From Hypomesus transpacificus (lineage: Eukaryota > Chordata > Actinopteri > Osmeriformes > Osmeridae), in contig NW_025813761.1 of NCBI RefSeq assembly GCF_021917145.1, forward strand, positions 124,001-188,000: DNA of 64,000 nt, in the 5' to 3' direction. The notes beneath the pieces were generated by a model, which saw only the letters and a list, made by a program, of their open reading frames with translations, did no database searches and had not been told where the DNA came from. Shown piece after piece: positions 32,167 to 44,570 of the stretch (position 1 is the stretch's first letter; the number at the start of each line of letters is the position of its first letter). The position numbers and the translations under genes were made by a program.

Positions 32167-32176
32167 TCCCCCTGTT

Positions 32177-32467
32177 CTAGAAGGGAGAGGTGGGAGTGCG
32201 GACAGTGCTGGCTGAGCTGAGGGAGACGTCATCCGAGTCCGAGGGGAGGCTGGGGCTGGGGGAGTGGTCAGAGCTGGGGCTGGGGGAGGGGTCGGCGCCG
32301 GGCCCTGGGGGAGGGCTTCGACAGGAGGGGGCCAAGAGCAGGCCAGGGAGGCAACTGGGTGGTTCCATCTTGGTCGTCGTCGTCGTCGTCATCGGCAACT
32401 GCTGCGACCTCACATCCTGGTGGCGTCCTCGTCTGAGAACCTGCCCCTCCTTATCAAGAGCGGTGGT
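32177..32467 (-). CDS. dclk1: dclk1 last exon, coding in two frames
   Basis: When joined directly to 33574-33461, it reads [20 protein letters not shown] and continues through a Ser/Pro-rich tail to TVRTPTSPF (stop 32177-32179). When joined through the 74-nt exon, the same bases read [18 protein letters not shown] and stop at 32410-32412. Both ends have known human counterparts. The roughly 57 shared bases are thus constrained in two frames. Confidence 0.9.
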   Translation of the reverse strand, partial: TTALDKEGQVLRRGRHQDVRSQQLPMTTTTTTKMEPPSCLPGLLLAPSCRSPPPGPGADPSPSPSSDHSPSPSLPSDSDDVSLSSASTVRTPTSPF

Positions 32468-33585
32468 CTGGGGGGGGAGGGCGGAGACAAGAGACAACCA
32501 ATCAGATACGCCTGTGCTGGGACGCTATGCGGTTTTGGAAGCGGGCGCGTCGTCACGCGTCACAGGCAGGAAGACGGCAGACAAACACAGAGGTGCTCAT
32601 CCACGGTTCAGCATGGGGACAGGACCAGCTCACCCACCTCAAGGCTACACACAGGGAAGAGAGCAAGCCACACACTGGATGCCCTTAACTCACACACACA
32701 CACTTACACATCCCCCCTCCGCACACCCTCATCCCCAACACAAGGCCCACGTGTAGGTGTGTGGCACACACGACACACGTGTGTGAGGCGATCACAACGA
32801 TGCACAGACACACAAAGCCAGACAGGGACAGCATAGCAGATGGGGTTATGCAGGGCCCGTGCAGGACTCATGGCTGAGCCTATGAGGGGTTAGGATTACT
32901 GACGGAACACGCAAGCAGCCAATGAGCACGCCGGGGCACAGACAGGGGGGGGCGGGGCGTAAAACCAGCAATGCCGCCTCGGATTGGCTGAAACGGGGCG
33001 TACCTGATCCAGTACATGGTTGGGTGCTGGTGGAAATCCAACGACCCAGAGCGTTGCATGGAAAAGCTGTGGTCCAGCTGAGCAGGGAAAAACCAGCACA
33101 TTCCTCCTTAAAATGTGTTCAGTCCACCTTAAAACTTGTTCGGCCCACCTTAAAACTGTTCCAGACCATCCTAATACTTGAACAGTCTATCTTGAACGTA
33201 CATTTTTTTATCACTCCGTCTTAGAACTAGTGAACTCAACCTTAAAATGAATACACTCCAGCCGATTTAATCATTCTGTAATCACTCTGAAACCGGTCCA
33301 GACCGATCTCAACCGGTCTGGCAGACCAGTGCATTCGGTTCACCTAAAAACCAACTGTCAACCAGCACAACATTCCCAATTTGGCATCCAAACAACAGAT
33401 GGAGAAGAGTCGAGTTCAGGAGAGTTGTGTTGTGATGGCGTTGGAGAGGGCGGGGCTTACCGAGATGACTGACACCCCGGCGTCTGTGTCGCTGGTCTTG
33501 GGGCCGGTGTTAAAGTGCTTCTTGATCTTCCCCGCTACCGAGAGCTGGTGGTCATTCTCCGACAGACCATCATCCTGAACAGGCA

Positions 33586-33634
<49 letters not shown>

Positions 33635-36600
33635 AGGAGGAGAGGCGGAGAAGGGAGGAGGAGAGGGGGTTAAGGTTACAAGGGAGAGAAGGGGAAAGAG
33701 GTGGAAGAGAGAGAAAAAGACCCCCCCCAAAAAAAGAGAGCAGAAACAGGGAGAAGGTCAAACTTCAGTCTATTTCCCGGGAGACGTTGAATGTTGATTG
33801 GTCGGGTGTCCCGGAGGCGGGCCCTGCAGCTTACATTGACCCAGGGGTGTTCCAGCACCTGCAGGGAAGTGTATCTCTGGTCTACCTCCACCTCCAGCAT
33901 GGACCGGATCAAGTCCTACACACACAGATGAAACCGTGAATGTCCGCTTCCAAACTCGGAATCGAGAGAGTTCCAGGGTATCATCCTCCACTCCATCCTC
34001 CATCTCCACGCCCCTTTTCCTCCCTCCCTGAAACCCCTTCCCCCCCCTCCCCTGACCTCCCCTCTCCCCCTCCCTTCCAGACTCTCACCTTGGCTGTCTC
34101 TGAGACGTTGTCCCAGTACGGGAGGGGGAACTCCAGCTGTCCCATCAGAATCTGGTCAAACAGAACCTCCTGGTCGTCACTGCTTCTGCGGGGACACACA
34201 CAGAACGTGAGTCTGTCGCACATGACTCACGAGTCACATAGACTTCACACATAGAAGTCGCAAGGGAATCAGTCACTCCTGAATCATTTGGACATGAATC
34301 AGTCCGCAATCAGACATGAATCTAGCAGAAATTAATTACTTGGAAATGAATCAGATAGACATTACTGTGACTAAAACCACTTCTTGGCACTTAAAATTTC
34401 ATAATTTGTCAGTTAGTGGGGTGGTCAGTTTGCCATGTAGGTATCTTCTGTGAAGATAGAACTGTTGCTATGTAGCTATCGTTCCGTAATAATTCTTGCC
34501 TGGAATCGGTACCTTTGAACTAAAGTGACATTCCCTTTCATGGCCACATGGGGCAGCATGACACCACANNNNNNNNNNNNNNNNNNNNNNNNNNNNNNNN
34601 NNNNNNNNNNNNNNNNNNNNNNNNNNNNNNNNNNNNNNNNNNNNNNNNNNNNNNNNNNNNNNNNNNNNACCTGCAGCCATACCCCATTCCAAGCCTCTAT
34701 CCACACACACACACACACACACACATGGCTGGAAGGCGATAACATCAACGTTATCTCACGTGTCTGGGATTGACGCGAGGGTCATATATTTTGCTGCCGG
34801 TGGGACACGTGTGCACACACACACACACACACAGTACCGTTCCGAGTTCACCCGGAGGTGGCACACAAACTGGAATAAGGATTTACAGTCTGTCTGGTTT
34901 CTCGCCCACAGCTCCCATGATTCAGCAGGTGTGTGACAACGCTCGCTCTGATAATCAGGATATTTCTGTCTGCCTCGCAGAGCAAGGTGTCATCTGTGCT
35001 GTCAGAATTTCTCTCTTCGCCTCACAAACTGTTAATTGCCTGTGCATTGTAGGCGTGTGCATATGTACGTGTGTGTCTGTGTGAGTGTGTGTGCCTCTGT
35101 GTGTGTGTGTGTAGGTGTTTGGCTTGGGCTTCTGCTACTAGAGCGAGCCATAGTGGAGCTGTCCGTGGTGCTGAATCCAAAGCATGCCTCAGTACAGTGA
35201 TAATGTGCTTGGCACATGGGAGGAAGGTGATGGAGAGAGAGAGGAAGAAAAAGAGAGAGAGAACTAAGGAGACACAACTTTGGTGCCTTAACTCATCTCA
35301 TCAGACAGCGAGGTGAAGGCAGGAGGAAGGAGAGAAATAAAGACAGGTCGAGCGAGGTGAAGAAAGCTAGAGCGATAGAGAGAGGTTGAAAAAGGTAGAC
35401 TGAGGTAAAAAGAGAGAAAGAGAGAGGTCAAGATAGATAGAGAGAGGTAGACAGATAGAGAGGTGAGAATGGGCTGAGTTAGCCAGAACAGCAGACTGGT
35501 CCCACTGAGTTATATAAGGACAGAGGCACACAGTTATGTAAGCCAAGCTTCGGCTCTCCACAGGGGGGAAACAAACTTGGTGGAAATGTGTGTGTGTGTG
35601 TTTTGCGTGATTGTGTGTGTGTGAGAGTGTATGTGTGGGTGCGTGCGTGCGTGCAGCGTGTGTGTGCCCATTGGCATGTGTATGTTTTTTTTGTTTTTTT
35701 AAGCGTCTGTGTTTGAGTATGCGTGTGTAATTGGGACCAAACTTTCCGTGTTCGCGAAAGAAAAAAAGGAATGAGATATCAGGTTGGGTTCCCCCGAAGG
35801 AACGGGAGCTGGCGAGATGAATGCTCCACACAGCCCCCTCCCACCCCCTCCGTCCTCTCTCTCATCCCCCCCTCCCTTCCCAGCCCTCCCCCCACCTCCC
35901 TTTTCTAATCTCATCTCCACCCCCCAACCATCCCCATTCTCTCCCCCTAATCTCCTCCTTTCATATATCTCGCAACCCTCCTGTATCATTCTGTAGCGTC
36001 CATATATCTTTCCAGCGCCAGGTTATGACAATAAGATAAGAAAGAGAGAGAGAGACAGAAAGAGAGAGACGGAAAGAGAGAGAGAGACAGACGGGGGAGA
36101 GAGAGACCAGTTATCTACAATAGCAGAGGCTTTTGTGTCACTGGCGTTCCAATTGTGTGAACAGAGGTCTGCTGTCACTGCAATACTGACAACACACACA
36201 CACACAAGCACACTCACACACACACACACACACACATGGACACACTAACCCCCAGGGATCCCCCGTCAACCAACAACTTTTCTGGAAAAGAACAACACAT
36301 CAAAACACAAAAACACACACAAACACATGCTCATCTACTCTCGCAAGCAAATCTATCTGTGGAGAACAACAGTGTTTTCACAGTGCATCTGTTGAGGGGA
36401 ACTGATGCACACACTGACAAATCCTCCTCATCAGTTCATCTCACACACACACCCACACACACACAAACACACACACACACACTGTGAGGCGCAGCAAATG
36501 CTATACTCAGGTGGTATGAATGACTCAGCAAAACGGCAGGATCAAAAAAAGACTCCAGTTCCCATGACAGCACAATACAGCAGACAGCGGGGTTATCGTT

Positions 36601-36674
36601 TCTAATCATGTTGACCTGAATCGAATGACAACATCTGACAGGGAGAGAAAGAAGATGAGCTGATAGAGGGAAGA

Positions 36675-36747
<73 letters not shown>

Positions 36748-36978
36748 AGAGAAAAAGAGAACAAGGACAGGAACAGAGTCAAAAATAAAAAGAGGGAGAG
36801 AGACAAAGTGAGTGATTGAGCGAGAGAGTCTTTGAGAGAGAGAGGTAGAGAGAGAGAGAGAGAGAGAGGCAATATGCTTCCGCTCCATATGAGAGTTGGG
36901 CATGCTGCGAGTGCTAATTAAATGAGGTCTAAAGGACTGTAAAAACAACAGAGTGCAGACAGGGAGAGAGAACGAGCG

Positions 36979-37033
<55 letters not shown>

Positions 37034-40000
37034 CAGAAAGAGAGAGAGAGAGACATAGAGAGAGAGACTCAGAAGCTCCCTCCAGCCAAGGGTAGCAACC
37101 AGGCCAGACCCAACGCCGCAGTGTGGAAGCCAGGGTGTTATTATGGGATGCGCTGGCCTCCTGCAGGTGCTGTACTCTGTCCGACGCCCCACAGGGAGCC
37201 CAGGTCTGCTGAAGCAAAACCCCACAAAGAACACCGTATCCCTGGCAACCGTCGTGACAGGTGCCACTGTTTGAACCAAACTGCAACTAAATGGACGGAT
37301 GTTAATCAATACATTGTGACTTCCAAAGGCAGATTAACATAACGCAATCCTCATATTGATTATCAGGGACTGTCCTGGGGAGTATGGATAAAAACTGTGC
37401 TGGACCCTTATTGAATAACAGAGTGGTTCCATTTCCTGTGTGCGTGGTTATGCGCTGCTTGCAAAATGCATTGACATAAAACCCTCACTGTTGAAGCATT
37501 GCAGGGGGTTTAGAGAGGTCGAAAAGCATTTCGATGTGTGTGTGTGTGTGCGTGTGTGCGTGCATGAGCCTCTCCAGGTCGTCTTGCACTACAGCAGCTG
37601 GGGGTCTGGGTGTGTGTGTCTGTGTGTGTGTGTGTCTGTCTACGTGTGTATGAACACAGCTTACGGGGTAATAATAGGTGAGTCGTGTCCGTGGCCTAAG
37701 CCACTTAAGGGTTGTCTTTTTCATTTCCTAGATCCGACATACACATCCTAGAATGCTCTGACATCACTGCCGATCAGCCCGTTCCTAGGCAACTGGATCA
37801 TATCGTCATAGAAACTGCCCAAAGCACCTTGGCCTGCTGGGAGACATGAGTGGCTGGGGATCGTGGGTGAACAGAGACTCGGCTAAAAATAAAGTGAATC
37901 AAAGCCTGGAGTGTGTAAAACAATCTGTCTGTGATAGGAGACATCTGATAGTCTCACTGTGGTCCTCACTCAGGATCCGTGGAGGCTGGTGAGGTCGAGG
38001 GTCGGGAGGGTGGGAGTGCTGGTGGGAGACCTCCGTGGCTCTGTGGTTTAGCAGGCTCTGACAGTGCTCAAACCACCCCAAACATGAAACGTGTCTTCCG
38101 TTTCATTTCACTTCAGCCTCATACTGTTCCTCTCTCCCTCCGCTCTGTTTTCCCTCCCTCCCTCCCTCTCTTTAAACCCCCTCGCTATCCTCCTATTCTC
38201 TCTCTCTCTCTCCCCCTCTCTCTCCCCCCCCTCCCTCTCTCTCCCTCTCTATCCTCCTATACTCTCTCTATCTCTCTCCCCCTTTCTCTCCCCCCCTCCC
38301 TCTCTCTCCCTCTCTATACTCCTATACTCTCTCTCTCTCTCTCTCTCTGGGCCTTCATGTTCAGTCTGGTTCGTCTGCAGCATGAGCAGAGTGTGTATGC
38401 GTGCGTGTAGCGGAGTGTTCTCAACCATGTCACATCCTGTCAGGACAGGACGTGGCCCACGACAACGCCACCATGACCAAACAAAAGAAACTAATTGGAT
38501 TTACCAGACGGACTGACACAGGCTTTTTAGGGTCGTCTTACACAGACTTCCAAGGCTAAAATAGAACATAGGGACACACACGAGTAGAACAAAGATACAC
38601 ACACAATGTAACAATGTATTTCTTCCATGGCCAACCATTCTTTAACTATCGCCCATGTAAAACGAGACGCGCTACATTATAGCAGAACCCTCTGTCGGAA
38701 TCGAGACGCTTGTTCGGTCGTTGCTACGCCACAGTAGGGTAGGAATCATGGGAGAGATGTAGGCCACTCCCCTGTGCTTCTTGTCTGATTAAGCAGGTTA
38801 ATAAAGGGGCCTGGATGCCTGACTCTATCCTAGGGGCGCTGTGGCTCTCTGGGTCTCCAGACCCCCCAGGGCTCCGTTCAGGGGCCAGACCCAGAAACCT
38901 ACATTCGCCCCTGGGTGACTGACTGGCAAGGCCTCCTGTGACGTACACACACACACACACCCTTCCTGACACATTGAAGACTTGTATGATTGAAGCCATG
39001 TAGGTAACAGCACGTTTACAAGTCGGAGAGTTCAAAACAGGGATTTGTGTCGATGACTGTTTCCGTAACTTCTACAAACGCCGCCTTTTTCCTCGTAAAA
39101 GGAACGGGTTCCTCGTGCGTCCGGCCATTTTCACAAGGCCTTTGGCATCTGAGAGACAAAAAACCCTAACTGTGTTTGTGAAATGAAAGGAAACATACCT
39201 CCTTCTTCAGCTCCTTGCTGGCCAACTGAGTCTGGATTAGCCTCCTTTAGGAGGTGGGATTGGGAGTTTGTGGTGGGATTATCTAGAGTTAACCATGACC
39301 TCTGAACAGTTCACCAAGAGGAGGGTTGTATGCAGTTAGGGACCAGGATGGGCTAAACACGATACCAGTGGGGTAACAGACAGCCCTGGAGAAGCAATCG
39401 CCTAGGGAATTATCCTCTGACCCTGACCTGTGACTCACAGCAACCCCCCCCTCCCCATACACACACACATACACACACACAGACTATACCTCACTTCAAA
39501 ATCTCTGTATACTCACCCACTCCCACCAGACACTAGTTTAGCTGTGCGTTTTTTTCTCACTCTCTTTTCGTCCACTACTGCCAGTTACATAATGACTGCG
39601 CACAAATACACTTGCTCGCCCTCGCCCTCTCTCCTCCCTTCTCTCTCTCTCGTTCCATCACAGACCACAACAGCACACAAACACACACCAAAACACCGCT
39701 TCACAGAGCTGGTTACAATCCCAGCCCATCTAGCAGCGCGTTGCCATGCCCACGGGCCCAATCGATGGCAGGCCTAAAAATAGTACACACCCCATAATAG
39801 TTTTACCTTGCGAGCGAGGTGCAAGGCGTCGCCATTGTGCAATCACCACCGCTCACGGTCGCCAATGGAGACCAGGAGGGAGAATCGCATGATATGATGG
39901 AAAACCTGATGACAGGATGTTATCGAATGTAGAGAGTCCAATGGTGTGAATCTGTCTGCTCTGAAATGGTCTAGTTCTGTCTAGCCTGGGGGTTTTTAAC

Positions 40001-40328
40001 TGTTGAATAAGTTCACCCTGTCAACAGACATCTAGAACCTTCTCTTTACATTAATGACATGGAAACTAGACAGAAAAGTGTCCGGTTCTTCCTGACCAAT
40101 TCCATTTACAAATTCCTCATAAAAAAAAATTATTAAGCGTTAATCTGCCAGCTGGAATAGCAAAACCATGATTAGCCTGTTCAGTCTGAGGGGATTACTG
40201 GCCTCCCTTATTCTCACATTCATAGGACCAAGGTATTCACTGTTTATAAGATCTTCATCGACGCAAAAACTTGCAGAAAGCCGATGAGGAACAAGAAGCT
40301 TTTGTAAGGAGAGAAGGCGCGGTAGAGA

Positions 40329-40418
<90 letters not shown>

Positions 40419-40699
40419 TAAAGAGAGATAAAGAGAGTCAAAAGGAGAGAAAGAGAATCGCGTGAGAGATGAAAAGGTGACATGGTGGCACACAGCAGGC
40501 GTCACGACCCGGTAAGAGAAAGAACTTTGAACCCACCTACCCCGTCTGGGTAACACACACACACAAAAACACACACCTAGAGACACATACCTCCTTTACT
40601 AATTGAAACAGAGATTGTGATCCGGCTCACCATTGGTGCCTCAGACAGATGGTGTATCCTCATTTTACCTGTCTGAGTGTGTGTGCGTGTGTGTCTGTT

Positions 40700-40736
<37 letters not shown>

Positions 40737-40842
40737 AGAGTGTTAGTGTGCCTGTATTTGTTTCAAAAACATGCCTTTTTTAAATGTACCTATATGTTTG
40801 TGTGTCCTTATATAGTTTGTGTGTGTGAGTGTGAGTGTGTGT

Positions 40843-40915
<73 letters not shown>

Positions 40916-42563
40916 TCAGCCAGAGAGAGGATGGAATATCAATGAGGATGACACTGTGCTATTTCTGTCTTTCCTCTGGAGCTCTGGAGAAAAGCAACTG
41001 CGTGGGCGAGAGACCAGACTCCATTCATACATCTCTCTCTCTCCTTTCTGTATGTCACACACGATGACAACAAACAGGTTTGAGTCTGGACAGGTAGGAA
41101 TGGTTGAGAAAGTGCCATAGCCTATAGTGGTCATGGACAAAATGCCTCAATTACTGTATATAGGAACCTTTATCATGGCTAGCTAACTAGCTAACAGTAG
41201 CTAGCCTCTATTGGCCAAAGTGACAGAACTCACTAGTTTCCCCTCCATCGTGTAGATCTTCTTGACCACCCCAGAGTCCAGCTTGATGGCGTCCGTGATG
41301 TCGGTGAGGACCTGTTCGTAGGAGTGGGCCGTCTTCTTGTTGAGCAGGATTCGAACGGCCTTGCGGGGCTTCACGCCGCTACGCACCACCGTCACCAGCT
41401 TGGGCCGGATGAAGTCCTTGTTCTCGCGGTTCTCGGGGGGCCCGGCTTTGGCGCTGCCCAGGGAGAGGGGCCCACGGGCGGCCGCGGCCGAGGCCTTGAC
41501 GTTGACCGACCAGTTGGGGTTGACGTTCTTGGTGTAGTCCAGTTTTTTGTAAACCTCGATGCAGCCGCATACATAGCTCTCACCTGTGGATGGGGGGGGG
41601 GGGGGGGTGGGGGAGAGGTCAAGGAACCGATGTAAAGGTTGGGGAAGGCTGGCTACATTTAATTTTGAGGTAACAGCTAGGCTATACAACATAATATTGT
41701 GTATTATTTGTCAACTTAGGTTACCATACATGTAGCCTATATATATCCTGACTGCAAGGAAAATAATGATGTCTAAAATAGGCTGATTTATAACTATGGC
41801 AGTCCAGTCAGGGGCGCCGTATAGGGGGGAAAAGTTAGGACGGCCCCCAAAAAATAAAAAAATAAAATAATTATTAACTTTTTATTTTTTCATGGGGCCC
41901 AAAATTCCTGGCAGTGCCCCTGAATCCAGTCTTCCAAGACAAAAAGCTGTACTGCACTGACCACTCATCCTCTGTAGCCAAACCACCCTCTGCTTAATTA
42001 TGACCTGCCCCGGCTCTAGTGGCTTATTACAGACTCCGACAGCAGCTGTCAAATGGGAGACCCATATGGGCCTCTTTTGCAACACAAAACAAGTTTATGA
42101 CTGTACTGAAAATCTAGATGCTTGCACTTTTAATATTTTATGATCGCGATAACCGGAGATGTTCTGTTTGAATTAGAGACCTGCAGAAGTGTGAGATTTT
42201 ACCTTCCACCAGCTGGTCGATAGTGGTGATCTTTTTGGAGCCGTCAATTGAATAAATGATCCGCACGCCTTGGGGTAGGTTCACATTGTCCGACAGGGAG
42301 CGGGTGAGGTCAGCCAACAGCGCGTCAAAAGACCGGAACCTGTCTGTGGAGATGGCATAGACTATCCCGTTGAAATACCGGTCTCCGTTGCGGTAGAAAC
42401 GGACTTTTTTAGCCTTCTTCTCCGAAGTAAGGGTCTTCAAGGTACGGGTCCGGAAAAGGCTGCAGTGAGCGCTGTGTGTTGGACTCAGTACCCCATTCAT
42501 CCTTCCGCTGCCGCGGGCATGCCGTTGGGCTTTGTCCCGATCGTCAAAATGTTCCAGCTCCAT
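32177..42563 (-). CDS. dclk1: DCLK1 (doublecortin-like kinase 1), 5' and 3' exons; middle missing
   Basis: Exons found (5' to 3'): 42563-42203 (start [21 protein letters not shown]1 with [20 protein letters not shown] and [17 protein letters not shown]), 41583-41234 (DCX2 with [50 protein letters not shown]), then 34185-34089 ([20 protein letters not shown]), 33915-33835 ([20 protein letters not shown]), 33574-33461 ([15 protein letters not shown]), alternative 33077-33004, and 32467-32177. The family binds microtubules through tandem DCX domains and carries a C-terminal Ser/Thr kinase. The rest of DCX2, the linker and kinase subdomains I to about IX should lie between 34186 and 41233. None is visible, while the 100-N gap (34569-34668) is within that interval; the gap probably hides them. 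A 5' UTR exon probably begins near 43261. Confidence 0.9.
33004..33077 (-). CDS. dclk1: dclk1 alternative 74-nt exon
   Basis: Flanked by an acceptor (GCTCAG) and a donor (GGTACG) on the minus strand. It encodes [20 protein letters not shown] followed by MYWI, the counterpart of the human DCLK1 isoform exon. At 74 nt it shifts the frame of the last exon: inclusion gives a short end ([19 protein letters not shown], stop 32410-32412); skipping gives the longer end to 32177. Confidence 0.9.
33585..33634 (-). repeat. (GA)n microsatellite next to dclk1 exon
   Basis: Pure GA tract immediately upstream (coding sense) of the acceptor for exon 33574-33461, followed by more purine-rich sequence to about 33720. 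Confidence 0.9.
34186..41233. other. dclk1 intronic region with microsatellites
   Basis: No coding exon recognised. Contains the N gap and many simple repeats: (CA)n near 34702 and 36190-36236; (GA)n near 36676-36744, 36984-37027, 40322-40414 and 40848-40913; (GT)n near 35580-35640 and 40700-40732; (CT)n near 38190-38345. Open frames through these are low-complexity shadows. Confidence 0.7.
34569..34668. other. Assembly gap (100 N)
   Basis: Exactly 100 Ns, the usual placeholder for a gap of unknown length, within dclk1 between the DCX and the kinase-end exons. Confidence 0.98.
41809..41922 (+). mobile_element. hAT-like MITE in dclk1 intron
   Basis: Starts CAGGGGCGCC and ends AGTGCCCCTG. It is AT-rich inside and flanked by 8-bp near-identical repeats, AGTCCAGT (41801-41808) and AATCCAGT (41923-41930). 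An 8-bp duplication with CAG...CTG ends is typical of hAT elements. Confidence 0.65.
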
Positions 42564-43420
42564 GTCTCTCTCGAAGGTCACGAGCACAGCTCTACTATCT
42601 GGAAAGGGAACCGCAAGATAACAAAAAAACTTGTAACTAACACAATATACGAACCTTAAACCAAACACGCGGTACGCGACAGTCAGTCACAATATGGAAT
42701 ACAGGGGTTCAATCCACGACGCTTGTTTTAACAATCGCCTAGTGGTTGTGTCCGGTCTCAAAATAACTTCCTAATGACAGATTAAGCTTTTCTAAGCTCT
42801 GAGCAATAGTAGGCTAGGCTATACTCCACTGTCTGTAAACTGTCGTGAGTACTGTGTCATTGATTTTGAAACACTGAAAGAACCGCACAGCCTGCGATCA
42901 ATCAGTAGGTTGAAGGCAATAGGCAATTACTTTCTGCTTTAGAAATATAAATGATATAAATGATTTTGACTTTTCTTGCAAATATTGTCGAACACTAGGC
43001 TATTTAAGTTGATTGTACAATATTGTTTGAAAAATATTATCAAGAAGCATTAGCCAGAATAATGCTTTTGGAAAAATGACACAGGCAAAGCAACAATACC
43101 AAGCAAGAATAAACTCAATGAAAAGTATCATTTGCAAAGTAAAAAAGTACTAGAACTAGCTGTATGACAGATCATCAGATATGACAGGCAATCCTAGCCT
43201 AATTAATAAGCGAGGTTCAGAATCCAATACAAAAATAGGACCTCTGAATAGTTTTCTTACCTACACGGTACACTAACGGTTCGGCGACGGTCACCTCCAG
43301 TATTACTGATTATCCAATTCGCCAGATAAGTTAAAAAAAAGATTTCAGAAGAAAGATAAGCTGTTGACACCTAGTGTCCCTTCCGTTATCTCAGCCAGCA
43401 GTGGCCCCGTGCTTTCTTTG
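42564..43420 (-). promoter_or_regulatory. dclk1: dclk1 5' UTR and upstream region
   Basis: The start-codon exon extends to an acceptor at about 42598. About 660 bp further upstream, GTGTAG|GTAAGA (donor at 43259-43260) fits a 5' non-coding exon starting around 43261 and upward. The intron between has no other feature that I see. Confidence 0.4.
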
Positions 43421-43640
43421 TTGTCCGGTGGATCTCTCCTCCGCTAGTGTGTGCGCGCGCGTGTGTGACTGTGTGTGTGAGAGAGAGAGAGAAAAAAGAG
43501 CGTGCCGTGTAGGCTGGGCTTGGCTAGCACCAGCTGTTCTCCCTCCCCTTGGCTTCCCCCCCCACTTCTCCTCCGCCTCCTCCCCCTCCTGAGTCGTGTC
43601 TGGTGTTTTTTGTAGAGCCCCCCCCCCCCCCTCATTGGGA

Positions 43641-43679
43641 TGCAGTCCCACACCCGGGCTTGCAAGGCGTGGGACTGCA
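43641..43679. repeat. Perfect hairpin upstream of dclk1
   Basis: TGCAGTCCCAC and GTGGGACTGCA form an 11-bp perfect stem with a 17-nt loop, in the GC-rich region upstream of dclk1. Could be structural or chance. Confidence 0.5.
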
Positions 43680-44189
43680 CCCCCTCACACGCTGCACGCC
43701 CCGTTAAACCACAAGACACGCGCTGGTGGTGTCATAAGGGAGTGAGTGGGGGAGTATTTTTTTCTCAATCATTATTCAGTGGGCGTGTGCCCGAAGGGGG
43801 AGGATGTGTGTGAAAGAAAGAAAGATGGAGATAGTGAGCATATTTATGTTAGGGAGGTCAAGAGAGGCATATGAAGTTGTTCTCTTCTATGGCCATGAAT
43901 GTCTTTACTAAATTGCAGTTGCTATTCAAGAAATACAGCTTGATTGAAAAATGAATGAAGTGTTTGAAGTGAACTGAGTTTGGGAGATTTGATATTCTCT
44001 CGTTTTTGCTCTCCCATGAACATACTTGTGTGTTGGGTGTGTGTGCTTGTGTGTTGTGTGTGTGTGTGTTTGTGTACAGTACGGAGTAATCACAAAGGAC
44101 GTGAAGAGAGAAAGTGGACTGCAGGGGTGGAGGACAAGATGGATCAAAGTGACCTAGATCCTGTCCCCAGGAGACCACCAAGCACGTCA

Positions 44190-44570
44190 CCTCTCCATCG
44201 CCCCTCCATCTCCTGCCCCCTCCTCCCCCCTCCATCTCCTGCCCCCTCCTCCCCCTCCATCTCCTGCCCCCTCCTCCCCCTCCATCTCCTGCCCCCTCCT
44301 CCCCCTCCATCTCCTGCCCCTCTCCTCCCCCTCCATCTCCTGCCCCCCTCCTCCCCCTCCATCTCCTGCCCCCTCCTCCCCCTCCATCTCCTGCCCCCTC
44401 CTCCCCCTCCATCTCCTCCCCCTCCATCTCCTGCCCCTCTCCTCCCCCTCCATCTCCTGCCCCCCTCCTCCCCCTCCTCCCCCTCCATCTCCTCCCCCTC
44501 CATCTCCTGCCCCCCTCCTCCCCCTCCATCTCCTGCCCCTCTCCTCCCCCTCCATCTCCTCCTCTCTACC
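44190..44570 (+). repeat. 24-25 bp C-rich minisatellite
   Basis: About 15 units of CTCCTCCCCCTCCATCTCC plus TGCCCC, in the dclk1-ccdc169 intergenic stretch. Arg/Gly/Glu-rich frames on the minus strand are artefacts. Confidence 0.92.

Larger units (their letters stand above)
29387..32176. other. rfxap-dclk1 intergenic region
   Basis: Contains the rfxap promoter side (TAGC repeats at 29402-29415), AT-rich sequence to about 31500, and the dclk1 3' UTR with its GGAGGA-type minisatellite. A 92-codon minus-strand frame at 30686-30964 and a short plus-strand frame at 31219-31380 (MAPDSVKLDPYSLRVIG...) have no family I recognise. SERTM1, CCNA1 and SOHLH2, which lie in this block in human, are not seen. 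Confidence 0.6.

Noticed and set aside
42138-42668. Longer dclk1 N-terminus starting upstream of MELEHF
   Set aside because: The upstream frame begins at a non-ATG codon and crosses a good acceptor at about 42598; MELEHFD is the conserved start region.
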